Shown one piece after another: positions 9,445-17,649 of a stretch of DNA of 64,000 nt (position 1 is the stretch's first letter; each line of letters opens with the position of its first letter). Position numbers and translations under genes: made by a program. The DNA comes from an uncultured Rhizobiaceae group bacterium (GTDB taxonomy: Bacteria; Pseudomonadota; Alphaproteobacteria; Rhizobiales; Rhizobiaceae). The notes under the pieces were generated by a model that saw only the letters and a program-made list of their open reading frames with translations, searched no databases and was not told the DNA's origin. The stretch spans positions 16,889 through 80,888 of the forward strand of contig CALGMR010000014.1 of the NCBI GenBank assembly GCA_937958815.1, in the 5' to 3' direction.

Positions 9445-10553
9445 TGAACAAAATGCCAAAATGGGCAGATGTTGTCCTCATTCCGCTGATCTCTTTAATC
9501 CTCGCAGCATTTTTCAGTGCGCTTGTGATCTGGGCAATCGGTGAAGATCCCATCAATGCCCTACAGGTCATGATCAAGGGTGCTGCAGGCTCAACCTATG
9601 CTTGGGGCTACACGCTCTACTATGCCACCAACTTTATCTTTACGGGGCTGGCGGTTTCAATTGCCTTTCATGCGCGGCTCTTCAACATTGGTGGGGAAGG
9701 GCAAGCCATGCTGGGTGGTTTGGGCGTTGCAATTGTTTGTCTTTATATTCCGTGGCCACATTGGACCTTGGCCTTAATCGGCGCATCGATTGGCGGGGCT
9801 CTATTTGGCGTTGCATGGGCAGTCATACCTGCGTTTTTACAAGCCAAACGCGGCAGTCATATTGTGATCACGACAATTATGTTCAACTTCATTGCTGCAG
9901 CATTGCTCAATTTTCTGCTCATTGGGATGTTGAAACCCCCAGGGGCTATGGATGTCGCCACCGCAAAATTTCCCGAAGCCACACACTTGCCAAACATTCA
10001 CGAAATTTTGGGGCTTGTTGGCATTCCGTTTTCAAAGGCAACACCTGCCAATATAAGCTTGTTCATTGGCATCGCTGCGTGCGTGGCCTTGTGGGCGCTC
10101 ATTTGGCAAACACGGCTTGGTTATGAAATCAGATCGTTCGGCCGTTCTGAACCCGCTGCAAAATATGCAGGGATAAACCGCACAAGAATTATTATGCTGG
10201 CCATGGTGATCTCTGGCGGTCTGGCTGGAATGATGGCCATTAACAATGTGATGGGTGAAGCCGAAAGACTTGTGCTGAACGCTGTTGAAGGCGCTGGTTT
10301 CATCGGCATCGCCGTTGCTCTTATGGGGCGTAGTCATCCATTCGGAGTGTTCCTCGCAGCCATATTGTTTGGCTTTCTATATCAAGGTGGAGCTGAATTG
10401 GCGTTCTCAACATCCATTCCCCGTGAAATGATTGTTGTGATCCAGTCTCTCGTTATTCTGTTTACTGGCGCCTTTGACAATATGGTGCGTGCGCCAATTG
10501 AACGATTGTTTATGAGACTTCAAAAATCTCCGAACGTGGCATCGGTGGAGTAA
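9444..10553 (+). CDS. ABC transporter permease (nucleoside/ribose type), first subunit
   Basis: A 369-residue integral membrane protein of the BPD_transp_2 family, with roughly ten hydrophobic segments. Family sequence includes LFNIGGEGQAMLGGLG and the cytoplasmic ATPase-contact region RTRLGYEIRSFGRSEPAAKYAGI (seen as QTRLGYEIRSFG then AAKYAGINRTRI). Together with the next gene it should form the heterodimeric channel for the BMP-type binding protein. The ATG overlaps the ATPase stop (TGATG). Confidence 0.93.
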   Translation: MNKMPKWADVVLIPLISLILAAFFSALVIWAIGEDPINALQVMIKGAAGSTYAWGYTLYYATNFIFTGLAVSIAFHARLFNIGGEGQAMLGGLGVAIVCLYIPWPHWTLALIGASIGGALFGVAWAVIPAFLQAKRGSHIVITTIMFNFIAAALLNFLLIGMLKPPGAMDVATAKFPEATHLPNIHEILGLVGIPFSKATPANISLFIGIAACVALWALIWQTRLGYEIRSFGRSEPAAKYAGINRTRIIMLAMVISGGLAGMMAINNVMGEAERLVLNAVEGAGFIGIAVALMGRSHPFGVFLAAILFGFLYQGGAELAFSTSIPREMIVVIQSLVILFTGAFDNMVRAPIERLFMRLQKSPNVASVE

Positions 10554-10556
10554 GAT

Positions 10557-11528
10557 ATGGAACTCATAACAATACTCGATATCCTGGATTCCACGGTGCG
10601 CTCTGCAACGCCTCTTCTTTTGGCGTGTCTTGCTGGATTGTATTCAGAACGCGCTGGAATTTTTGACATTGGCCTAGAAGGCAAAATGCTTGCCGCAGCT
10701 TTTGGTGCCGCAGCCGTGGCAGCTATCACTGGCGACGTTTGGATTGGCCTTTGTGCCGGCATTGCTGCTTCGTTGATTTTGTCCGCCATTCACGGTCTTG
10801 CCTCTATTACGTTTCGGGGCAACCAGCTTATCTCTGGCGTTGCGATAAATTTCTTTGCCGCAGGAATGACAGTGGTCATTGCGCAAAGTCTGTTTGGTCA
10901 AGGTGGGCGCACACCGCAACTTTCTGGTGACGGACGCTTCGGCCCCATAACTCTGCCTTTTGCAGAAACGTTGCGTGACGTGCCGATCATTGGCCCAATC
11001 TATTACGAGCTTATTTCTGGGCACACCATTCTGGTGTACATCGCCATGTTGTGTGTTCCTTTTACGTGGTGGTTGCTGTCGAGCACGCGGTTTGGTTTGC
11101 GCTTGCGTGCTGTGGGTGAGAACCCTGCCGCTGTCGATACGGCAGGGGTATCTGTGGTGGGCCTTCGTTTTGCTGCAGTCGCCATATGTGGCGTTCTGTG
11201 CGGCATTGCGGGCGCACAATTGGCCACCGCAGAGCCTGCTGCTGGATTTGTGAAGGAGATGACAGCGGGACGTGGGTTTATTGCCCTTGCTGCTTTGATT
11301 TTTGCGAAATGGCGTCCTTGGTATGCACTCTTATCGTGTTTGCTGTTTGGTCTGTTGCAAGCCATTGCCATTCGGCCTGATCAAATTGAGGCTGTCTTCG
11401 GCTTCCAAGTGCAGGCTCAATTTTTGGACGCATTGCCTTATATTCTAACAGTGATCATTTTGGCTGGCTTCGTCGGCAAGGCGATCCCGCCTCGCGCTGG
11501 TGGTGAACCCTATGTCAAAGAGCGCTGA
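10557..11528 (+). CDS. ABC transporter permease (nucleoside/ribose type), second subunit
   Basis: A 323-residue BPD_transp_2 membrane protein, shorter than its partner as usual. It contains ERAGIFDIGLEGKMLAAAFG, the FRGNQLISGVAINFFAAG segment, and the coupling region STRFGLRLRAVGENPAAVDTAG. It starts three bases after the previous stop and is followed five bases later by the PfkB kinase, so the whole run reads as one operon. Confidence 0.93.
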   Translation: MELITILDILDSTVRSATPLLLACLAGLYSERAGIFDIGLEGKMLAAAFGAAAVAAITGDVWIGLCAGIAASLILSAIHGLASITFRGNQLISGVAINFFAAGMTVVIAQSLFGQGGRTPQLSGDGRFGPITLPFAETLRDVPIIGPIYYELISGHTILVYIAMLCVPFTWWLLSSTRFGLRLRAVGENPAAVDTAGVSVVGLRFAAVAICGVLCGIAGAQLATAEPAAGFVKEMTAGRGFIALAALIFAKWRPWYALLSCLLFGLLQAIAIRPDQIEAVFGFQVQAQFLDALPYILTVIILAGFVGKAIPPRAGGEPYVKER

Positions 11529-11533
11529 AGCCA

Positions 11534-12406
11534 ATGCCACGTGTCTACAATCTTGGATCGATAAACCTAGACAGAACGATCAATGTTTCTCATTTCCCAA
11601 AACCTGGAGAAACAATTGATGGGAAGGTGTTTGAAGACTCGCTGGGTGGCAAAGGACTAAATGTTTCCGTTGCTCTTCAAAAGGCCGGGCAATCGGTGGT
11701 TCATATAGGTGCGGTCAATCACAACGATAAATCTTTAAGCGACATGCTTGATCGGTTTGAAATCGATCAGACCTTTGTTGAAAAATCTGATCACCCATCA
11801 GGGCAAGCCTATATTTTTCTGGATAAAGAAGCGGAAAATTCCATCGTTGTGTGCGGCGGAGCCAATCTTGCAATTTCTCACGATCACATTAATCAAGCAT
11901 TAGAGAATGGTTCGAAAGACAATTGGTTGGTTTTGCAAAACGAAACCAACGGCCAAGCAAAAGCCGTCGAAATTGCTCTGGGAAAAAAGATGAAAGTTGC
12001 CCTCGTGGCGGCACCATTTAATGCGGAGATGGTGATTGAGCTTTTGGACAAAATTGACCTTCTGGCGCTCAATGAATCAGAAGCAAAAGAACTGGAAACT
12101 GCTTTTGGGAAACCGGTAGAAAAAATTGGGTGCCCGATGATCTTGGTGACCAAAGGTGCTGCGGGCGCCGTTCTGATTACGCCAAATCAGACTTTTAAAG
12201 TTGATGGCAAAAAAGTGGTGCCGCGCGACACAACTGGCGCAGGCGATACATTTTTCGGATATTTTTTGGCGTGTTGGATTGCAAAAGAAACACCGCAAAT
12301 ATGTTTGGAGCTGGCCAATGCAGCCGCAGCTCTTGCGGTGCAAAAAAACGGTGCAGCAAACTCCGTGCCTGCAATGTCTGACGTGCGCGCAGCAACTGGT
12401 GATTGA
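11534..12406 (+). CDS. PfkB-family carbohydrate/nucleoside kinase (ribokinase-like)
   Basis: A 290-residue kinase with the PfkB signatures: the N-terminal GSINLDRTINVSHFPKPGE and GGKGLNVSVALQKAG, and the C-terminal DTTGAGDTFFGYF with the catalytic Asp and anion hole. LNESEAKEL marks the Mg-ATP region. Last gene of the nucleoside transporter operon, it probably phosphorylates ribose released by nucleoside cleavage, or a nucleoside directly. Ribokinase is the likelier reading given the convergent nucleoside hydrolase, but substrate is not proven. Confidence 0.9.
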   Translation: MPRVYNLGSINLDRTINVSHFPKPGETIDGKVFEDSLGGKGLNVSVALQKAGQSVVHIGAVNHNDKSLSDMLDRFEIDQTFVEKSDHPSGQAYIFLDKEAENSIVVCGGANLAISHDHINQALENGSKDNWLVLQNETNGQAKAVEIALGKKMKVALVAAPFNAEMVIELLDKIDLLALNESEAKELETAFGKPVEKIGCPMILVTKGAAGAVLITPNQTFKVDGKKVVPRDTTGAGDTFFGYFLACWIAKETPQICLELANAAAALAVQKNGAANSVPAMSDVRAATGD

Positions 12407-12427
12407 AGAGCGCCATACACACCGAAC

Positions 12428-13375
12428 TTAGAGGCGGGCCACCCGTTCCAGAACGAGATCGAAGAAACCATCGGCATCGACTTTAGTCATCCAGACAGCA
12501 TTTTTTGGTTTGTCTGTAACATGCCAATAGTCGGCAACGGTCATCCCAAATGTAAGTTCTGAGTTCAATTCAATATCCACATTGATGTGACGCCCAGAAT
12601 AAAGTTCGGGCTTTAATAAATATGCAATCACATTTGGATCGTGCAGCGGGCCGCCATCGGTTCCGTATTTTTCTTCATCAAAGCGCTCAAAATATTCCAG
12701 CCACCCAATCGATGCTGGTCCAATGGGTGCTTCCAGTTTTCCAAAGCCCTCAAGGCGCTTTGCAGTCGTCAGCGCTTTATGGGTCACATCAAGTGGCATC
12801 ACCACAATCGGGATGCCTGAATCAAAAACGATTTTTGCTGCATCGGCATCGACATAAATATTGAACTCAGCAGACGGAGTGATGTTGCCGCCTTCAAACA
12901 GTCCTCCGCCCATCATCACTAACTCTTTCACACGGGGGGCAATTTGCGGGGCTTTTTCAAGGGCCAAGGCGATGTTTGTGAGTGGACCCAATGTGCACAG
13001 GGTAACTGATCCTGCAGGTTGAGACAGAAGCATCTCCACTATGAAATCCACAGCATGTTGGCTTTGCAACGGCATTTCGGGGTCGGGCAGTTCCACGCCG
13101 TTGAGTCCGGTTGCTCCATGCACATGTTCGGCGGTGACCAGCTGTCGCTTCATGGGAGCGTCTGCTCCAGCAAAAACTTTTGTTTCTGGCTTTTTGGCCA
13201 GTTCGCAAATCTTGCGAACGTTTTTCTGCGTCAGTTCTAAGGGAACATTGCCTGCAACGGCCGTTATACCGAGAATATTGAGTTCAGGACTTGCCAAGGC
13301 CATCAAAAGAGCAATGGCATCATCTTGGCCGGGATCCGTGTCAATTATGATGTCGTGTGTAACCGTTTTGGACAT
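12428..13375 (-). CDS. Inosine-uridine-preferring nucleoside N-ribohydrolase family
   Basis: A 315-residue IU-nucleoside hydrolase. The calcium-binding DTDPGQDDAIALL motif is at the N-terminus, with TLGPLTNIALAL and MMGGGLFEGGNITPSAEFNIYVDADAA in the core. It hydrolyses ribonucleosides to base plus ribose. It faces the transporter-kinase operon with only a 21-base gap; together they make a coherent path of uptake, cleavage and ribose phosphorylation. Confidence 0.94.
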   Translation of the reverse strand: MSKTVTHDIIIDTDPGQDDAIALLMALASPELNILGITAVAGNVPLELTQKNVRKICELAKKPETKVFAGADAPMKRQLVTAEHVHGATGLNGVELPDPEMPLQSQHAVDFIVEMLLSQPAGSVTLCTLGPLTNIALALEKAPQIAPRVKELVMMGGGLFEGGNITPSAEFNIYVDADAAKIVFDSGIPIVVMPLDVTHKALTTAKRLEGFGKLEAPIGPASIGWLEYFERFDEEKYGTDGGPLHDPNVIAYLLKPELYSGRHINVDIELNSELTFGMTVADYWHVTDKPKNAVWMTKVDADGFFDLVLERVARL

Positions 13376-13532
13376 GGATCGTTTTCACTCTGCATAGAAT
13401 TTCATCCCATCCTTAAACGAAACATTCAAAGTTGTACTGTGGCAAGTTTCGTTGTTCACCATCAAAATGCGGTGTTCAGAGGCTCACGAATTTTCTGAAG
13501 GTGCAGCACCCAAAAGGTGATCGGTTAAAAAT

Positions 13533-13928
13533 TCACCCAAAAGAAGCCAAACGTTGGCGCTCGGCACGATGCAGCTTGAGATTTTTTACGTTGGATTTGA
13601 AAACGAAGTCAAACAAATCGCCAACCAAGGGGATAGCCCCCAGCGTCAGATCCAGTCCAACGTTTCCAGCCATCCGCGCCAGCACTCTTTTTCGTGCGCC
13701 CATTTTCCAAGCATCAGCGATGAAAAATGCAGAAATGCCTGCACCGGCAATATCACCCACCACGGGGACAAGGCCAATGATTCCGTCAAGGCCAAAGGTG
13801 AAATTTGTACCTGGTATCCGAAGTTTGGAATCAAGCCAATTTTCGTAACGATCAAGATGGTGCTCGCTCAAAAAACCTTTAGGCCCGTGAACTGTCGTCG
13901 AACCATTTTGAACCACTTGTTCGGTCAT
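13533..13928 (-). CDS. DUF4112 family membrane protein
   Basis: A 131-residue protein with the DUF4112 pattern: WLDSKLRIPGTNFTFGLDGIIGLVPVVGDIAGAG in two overlapping parts (FGLDGIIGLVPVVGD, then AGISAFFIADAW) and a repeated LGAIPLVGDLFDFVFKSN. The two VPVVGD/IPLVGD turns flank hydrophobic segments, so it is probably membrane-associated. Function is unknown. It lies eight bases after a YqaE gene and shares a candidate EcfG promoter. Confidence 0.88.
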   Translation of the reverse strand: MTEQVVQNGSTTVHGPKGFLSEHHLDRYENWLDSKLRIPGTNFTFGLDGIIGLVPVVGDIAGAGISAFFIADAWKMGARKRVLARMAGNVGLDLTLGAIPLVGDLFDFVFKSNVKNLKLHRAERQRLASFG

Positions 13929-13936
13929 TCATTAAG

Positions 13937-14098
13937 CTACCTTGTTCGCGCAATGATCCATACCGCGTGAATTATACCAGGAAGGTATCCAAAAATCGTG
14001 AGAAGAATGTTGATCCAAAACTGACCACGAAGGCCTACTTGAAGAAAAACGCCGAGAGGTGGCAAAAGAACCGAAAAAATGATGCGGATGAGATCCAT
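13937..14098 (-). CDS. YqaE/Pmp3-family small membrane protein
   Basis: A 53-residue protein of the Pmp3/YqaE (UPF0057) family, easily missed because of its length. It has the family hallmarks: MDLIRIIFSVLLPPLGVF, LQVGLRGQFWINILLT and a second helix GYLPGIIHAVWII, giving two transmembrane hairpin segments. The ATG at 14098 follows GGAG eight bases upstream. Relatives are stress-induced proteins affecting membrane potential. It is the first gene after the GGAAC-N17-GTT site at 14251-14227 and probably co-transcribed with DUF4112. Confidence 0.93.
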   Translation of the reverse strand: MDLIRIIFSVLLPPLGVFLQVGLRGQFWINILLTIFGYLPGIIHAVWIIARTR

Positions 14099-14226
14099 AG
14101 TCTAACTCCAAGGTTTCTTAGCGGACGAATACAAATTGGAATGGATGAGCCGGTGTATTTTGACCGTGGCCGATACGAGCACAGCCTATCCCCGTCACCA
14201 ACAGCGGTTTTGTTTGTCGTAGTATC

Positions 14227-14251
14227 AACTCCCCGATGAGGGAAAGGTTCC
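14227..14251 (-). promoter_or_regulatory. Candidate EcfG promoter for yqaE-DUF4112
   Basis: On the minus strand GGAAC (14251-14247) is followed after 17 bases by GTT (14229-14227), the general stress sigma factor pattern. It lies 129 bases upstream of the yqaE start. The 14099-14434 gap otherwise shows no gene I can support. Confidence 0.65.
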
Positions 14252-14434
14252 AAAGTTTGTTATCCAAATGAGTTGATCACATCAGCCTGCAGCCAAATGT
14301 TCGTGACAATTGAATTGCACACGGCCATTGCAGACATCTCAAACAACGTTTTAATGGTAAGGCTGAAAACGCCTATCAACTTGTTATTTCCTGGGTGATC
14401 TGCGACGCGTTCCCTCACAAAAAGGTGTCCACAA

Positions 14435-14809
14435 ATGAGCAGTTCTTCGCAAAGCAAAAACGATCTGGCACAGGACCGAACAGACTGGGCGGAAGATCGA
14501 ACTGTTTTGGCCAATGAACGAACGTTCGCGGGATGGATGAGAACAGGCATGGCGAGTTTGGCAATCGCAATAGGTTTGCAAGCTGTGTTTGGCGTCACGG
14601 AACCAACTTGGATAGCCAAATCTGTGGCGTCCATATTTGTCATACTTTCAATTGTTGTTTTTTGGGCGGCATGGCGAAACGCGTGCAAAGTGATTTCGCG
14701 GTTGGATTCTCATGCAGCCGAGCCTGTTTCAAAAAGTCATTTCAAAACAATCGCTGCAATTATGACCTTAGGGTCTTTGGCCACAGGTGTTGTGCTTTGG
14801 CTTGTGTAG
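14435..14809 (+). CDS. DUF202/YidH family membrane protein
   Basis: A 124-residue protein. The conserved N-terminal DUF202 sequence TDWAEDRTVLANERTFAGWMRTGM is visible (read as AEDRTVLANERTFAGWMRTG), followed by three hydrophobic segments (residues about 40-57, 65-82 and 105-123). This matches E. coli YidH and yeast VTC-type membrane domains; the bacterial function is unknown. The ATG follows AAAGGTG. No EcfG-type site was found directly upstream on this strand. Confidence 0.9.
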   Translation: MSSSSQSKNDLAQDRTDWAEDRTVLANERTFAGWMRTGMASLAIAIGLQAVFGVTEPTWIAKSVASIFVILSIVVFWAAWRNACKVISRLDSHAAEPVSKSHFKTIAAIMTLGSLATGVVLWLV

Positions 14810-14877
14810 AGAGCGGGGCATCTGTTCCAATCTGATCGGTTACATCGATTTCCAACACCACCAAAAAACAAGCTGTT

Positions 14878-14902
14878 GGAACCCATTCGCTCTCGCAGGG
14901 TT
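14878..14902 (+). promoter_or_regulatory. Candidate EcfG promoter for the orphan ABC membrane protein
   Basis: GGAAC (14878-14882), 16-base spacer, GGTT (14899-14902). It sits 112 bases before the TTG start at 15014. One base departs from CGTT. Confidence 0.6.
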
Positions 14903-15013
14903 GATGGCATATTTGTAAAAAACCTATGCGCTCTTGCTATTTCGTTTGTCCCACCGCATCACTGCAGAAGACTTGCAAATGACTGTTCTTGATAATCCGC
15001 AAGGTGAGAATTT

Positions 15014-15979
15014 TTGAAACACCCGTTTATGACACCCTTCGGGATCGAACGTGAAATACTGGTCAAATGGCCCAAGAACATATTGGCGTTCATGCTGCAC
15101 AGCAGTTTGAAAAAGCAAATAGTGGTTTCAATAATTGCTCTCATCGTTGCGGTTTTATCTGTCGCGCCCATTGAACTGCAAAGACGCATAGTCAACGAGG
15201 CACTTGAAAAGAAAGATCTGGATTTGCTTTTGGTGATGGGCGGGTTGTTCATCATCGCATTGCTGGCGCAGCAGTTTGCGAAATACTTTTTGGGAACTTA
15301 TCAAAATTGGATAGGACAGTCGGCCATACTGACGGTACGAAAACTGCTGTTCAAACAGACAAAAACCAAAAAAGGAGATGAAGCTAAAAAAACCGGGAAT
15401 GCGGCGTCCGTTATCGGTGCTGAAATAGACCATGTGGGGGAATTCGTTGGAACAGGCATCAGCGACCTTGTGGCCGATGGCGGGAAACTCATTTTCGCAA
15501 TCGGCTATATGATCTACATTGACCCTCGCGTTGCGCTGGTCGCTCTTGCGTTTTTCGTACCACAAATATTTATTGTGCCGTTTCTCCAAGCGGTTCTCAA
15601 TTTACTCATACGACAACGGACTGACCTCTTACGTGATATATCCGACCTCGTCGTAGAGGATGGCAAAACGGGTGAAGCCGACTTTCAAGAAACAGCTCTT
15701 TCTACTTTTGAGAACCGAGCAAAGTCGCGAAGTGTAAAATTCCTAACCAAAGCAATCGTGAACACAATCAATGCACTCGCGCCGCTGAGTGTTCTCGTGT
15801 TTGGCGGCTATATGTATATGCAAGGCCACACCAGTATAGGCACCATCGTTGCATTTATGTCGGGGTTTGAGCGCATGTCGGGGCCGATGCGAGCATTGGT
15901 TGGCTACTATCGATTGGCGTCCTTGCGAAATGAACAATATCTCAAAATTGCCGATTGGAGCGAAAGGCGCGCCACGTAA
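15014..15979 (+). CDS. Orphan ABC transporter type-1 transmembrane domain protein (no ATPase domain)
   Basis: A 321-residue protein that matches only the six-helix membrane domain of ABC exporters. Segments are at residues about 35-55, 70-90, 155-172, 175-195, 250-270 and 278-290; the final part (TIVAFMSGFERMSGPMRALVGYYRLAS) is the usual run-up to an ATPase domain, but the gene stops 14 residues later. No Walker motif or partner ATPase gene is nearby. The TTG at 15014 has AGGTGAG upstream; an ATG at 15029 is an alternative. The TTG overlaps the stop of a 12-codon frame beginning at 14979. Confidence 0.85.
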   Translation: MKHPFMTPFGIEREILVKWPKNILAFMLHSSLKKQIVVSIIALIVAVLSVAPIELQRRIVNEALEKKDLDLLLVMGGLFIIALLAQQFAKYFLGTYQNWIGQSAILTVRKLLFKQTKTKKGDEAKKTGNAASVIGAEIDHVGEFVGTGISDLVADGGKLIFAIGYMIYIDPRVALVALAFFVPQIFIVPFLQAVLNLLIRQRTDLLRDISDLVVEDGKTGEADFQETALSTFENRAKSRSVKFLTKAIVNTINALAPLSVLVFGGYMYMQGHTSIGTIVAFMSGFERMSGPMRALVGYYRLASLRNEQYLKIADWSERRAT

Positions 15980-15991
15980 AGTTCTTTCATG

Positions 15992-16017
15992 GGAACCTTA
16001 TTGCTCATACGAGAGTT
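15992..16017 (+). promoter_or_regulatory. Weak candidate EcfG promoter for the TUDOR-like gene
   Basis: GGAAC (15992-15996) and GTT (16015-16017) are separated by 18 bases, slightly long for the pattern. It lies 30 bases upstream of the start at 16048. Confidence 0.45.
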
Positions 16018-16047
16018 TGATCAATTCAACACAACACCCAAGAGAAC

Positions 16048-16266
16048 ATGACAATGAGTTACAACAAAGGCGACAAAGTTGAATGGGATTGGGGCAACGG
16101 CACTGGCGAAGGAAAAATTGCTGAAGTCTTCACCGAAAAAGTTAGCCGCACCATCGGAGGCAATGAAGTGACACGCAAGGCCAGCGAAGATGATCCAGCA
16201 TATTTCATCGAGCAAGAAGATGGTGGTGAAGTCCTCAAGGGACACAGTGAAGTGCGCAAGATTTAA
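16048..16266 (+). CDS. DUF2945 / hypervirulence-associated TUDOR-domain protein
   Basis: A 72-residue protein matching the small DUF2945 (HVA1 TUDOR) family: YNKGDKVEWDWGNGTGEGKI at the N-terminus, then IGGNEVTRKASEDDPAYFIEQ and the C-terminal VLKGHSEVRKI. The fold is a single small beta-barrel; function is unknown. Either the ATG at 16048 or one two codons later could be used. A weak stress promoter lies just upstream. Confidence 0.88.
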   Translation: MTMSYNKGDKVEWDWGNGTGEGKIAEVFTEKVSRTIGGNEVTRKASEDDPAYFIEQEDGGEVLKGHSEVRKI

Positions 16267-16401
16267 CAACGCAAGCGGTGCCGCGTTTGTAACCATCGAT
16301 CAAGTTGAAAAAGCAGCACTTTTCGAACTGGAAATACGTCAAATTTTAGAGACAGGGCGCCAAATTTTGTTTAGAACAAAACATAAACATTTGATGGTGC
16401 C

Positions 16402-17646
16402 ATGCGAAAACTCAATCTTAAAAACAAGCTGGAAATTTTAGCTGACGCTGCAAAGTATGACGCATCGTGTTCTTCTTCCGGTTCCGACAGACGCTCATCT
16501 GTCGGCGGCAAGGGAATTGGATCCACGGAAGGGTCGGGCATTTGTCATGCGTATGCGCCTGACGGCAGATGCATATCTCTGCTCAAAATTTTGCTCACCA
16601 ACTATTGCAAGTATGACTGTTTGTATTGCGTCAATCGCGTTTCAAGCAACGTGCAACGCGCGCGGTTTACCGTCGAAGAGGTGGTCAAGCTCACGCTCGA
16701 CTTTTACAAACGCAACTATATCGAAGGTTTGTTTTTGTCGTCCGGCATTATTCGCGATGCGGATTACACTATGGAACAGGTCGTGGAAGTGGCGCGGCAA
16801 TTGCGCGAGATACACGATTTTCGAGGTTACATTCACCTTAAAACAATTCCGGAAGCGTCTGCTGAACTTCTAGAGCGCGCTGGGAAATATGCCGACCGTT
16901 TGTCGATTAATATTGAAATGCCAACTGAAGCGGGTTTGCAAAAACTCGCGCCGGAAAAAGACAGTCCGAACATCAAAAAGATGATGGCCCGACTGAGATT
17001 GAATATTGACGGGTTTAAAGAAGAACGAAAAAAGATTCGCAAGGCACCTCGATTTGCACCCGCTGGTCAATCGACACAAATGATTGTGGGCGCCGACAAT
17101 TCTGCTGATAAGGATGTTTTGTCGACCTCCAGCAGTCTGTATTCAAGCTATAGAATGAAGCGCGTTTATTATTCCGCCTTCAGCCCGATACCTGATGCCA
17201 ACAAGGCGCTGCCGTTGATAAAACCGCCTCTCATTCGTGAGCACCGCCTTTATCAAGCAGATTGGCTGTTGAGGTTTTACGGTTTCAACGTTGAAGAAAT
17301 CACCCGCGATCAGCCTGAAGGTAATCTTGACTTGAATATTGATCCGAAACTGGCGTGGGCATTGGCGAACCGTCATTGGTTTCCCGTTGACGTCAACAAA
17401 GCACCGCGTGAAATGCTGTTGCGCATCCCGGGTATTGGCAGCAAAGCTGTAAGCAAGATTTTGTCTGCGCGAAGGTTTCAAAGACTTCGTTTGGAAGATT
17501 TGACGCGCCTGTCCAATGGCATCAAACGCGCAATGCCCTTTGTGATCGCCGAGAATTGGCAGCCGGGCTCCCTGACGGACAGTGCAAACCTAAAAGATCG
17601 CTATTTGCCCCCGCCAAAACAACTTTCTCTGTTTGCGGAGAACTAA
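16402..17646 (+). CDS. Radical SAM protein of the DNA modification/repair type paired with UdgX
   Basis: A 414-residue radical SAM enzyme. The cluster motif CKYDCLYC (CX3CX2C) is at residues about 71-78, and a helix-hairpin-helix (VDVNKAPREMLLRIPGIGSKAVSKI) is near residue 330-355, suggesting DNA contact. The family is annotated as a putative DNA modification/repair radical SAM protein and typically sits beside the DUF4130-UDG gene, as here with a three-base gap. The reaction has not been established as far as I know. Confidence 0.9.
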   Translation: MRKLNLKNKLEILADAAKYDASCSSSGSDRRSSVGGKGIGSTEGSGICHAYAPDGRCISLLKILLTNYCKYDCLYCVNRVSSNVQRARFTVEEVVKLTLDFYKRNYIEGLFLSSGIIRDADYTMEQVVEVARQLREIHDFRGYIHLKTIPEASAELLERAGKYADRLSINIEMPTEAGLQKLAPEKDSPNIKKMMARLRLNIDGFKEERKKIRKAPRFAPAGQSTQMIVGADNSADKDVLSTSSSLYSSYRMKRVYYSAFSPIPDANKALPLIKPPLIREHRLYQADWLLRFYGFNVEEITRDQPEGNLDLNIDPKLAWALANRHWFPVDVNKAPREMLLRIPGIGSKAVSKILSARRFQRLRLEDLTRLSNGIKRAMPFVIAENWQPGSLTDSANLKDRYLPPPKQLSLFAEN

Positions 17647-17649
17647 GTC

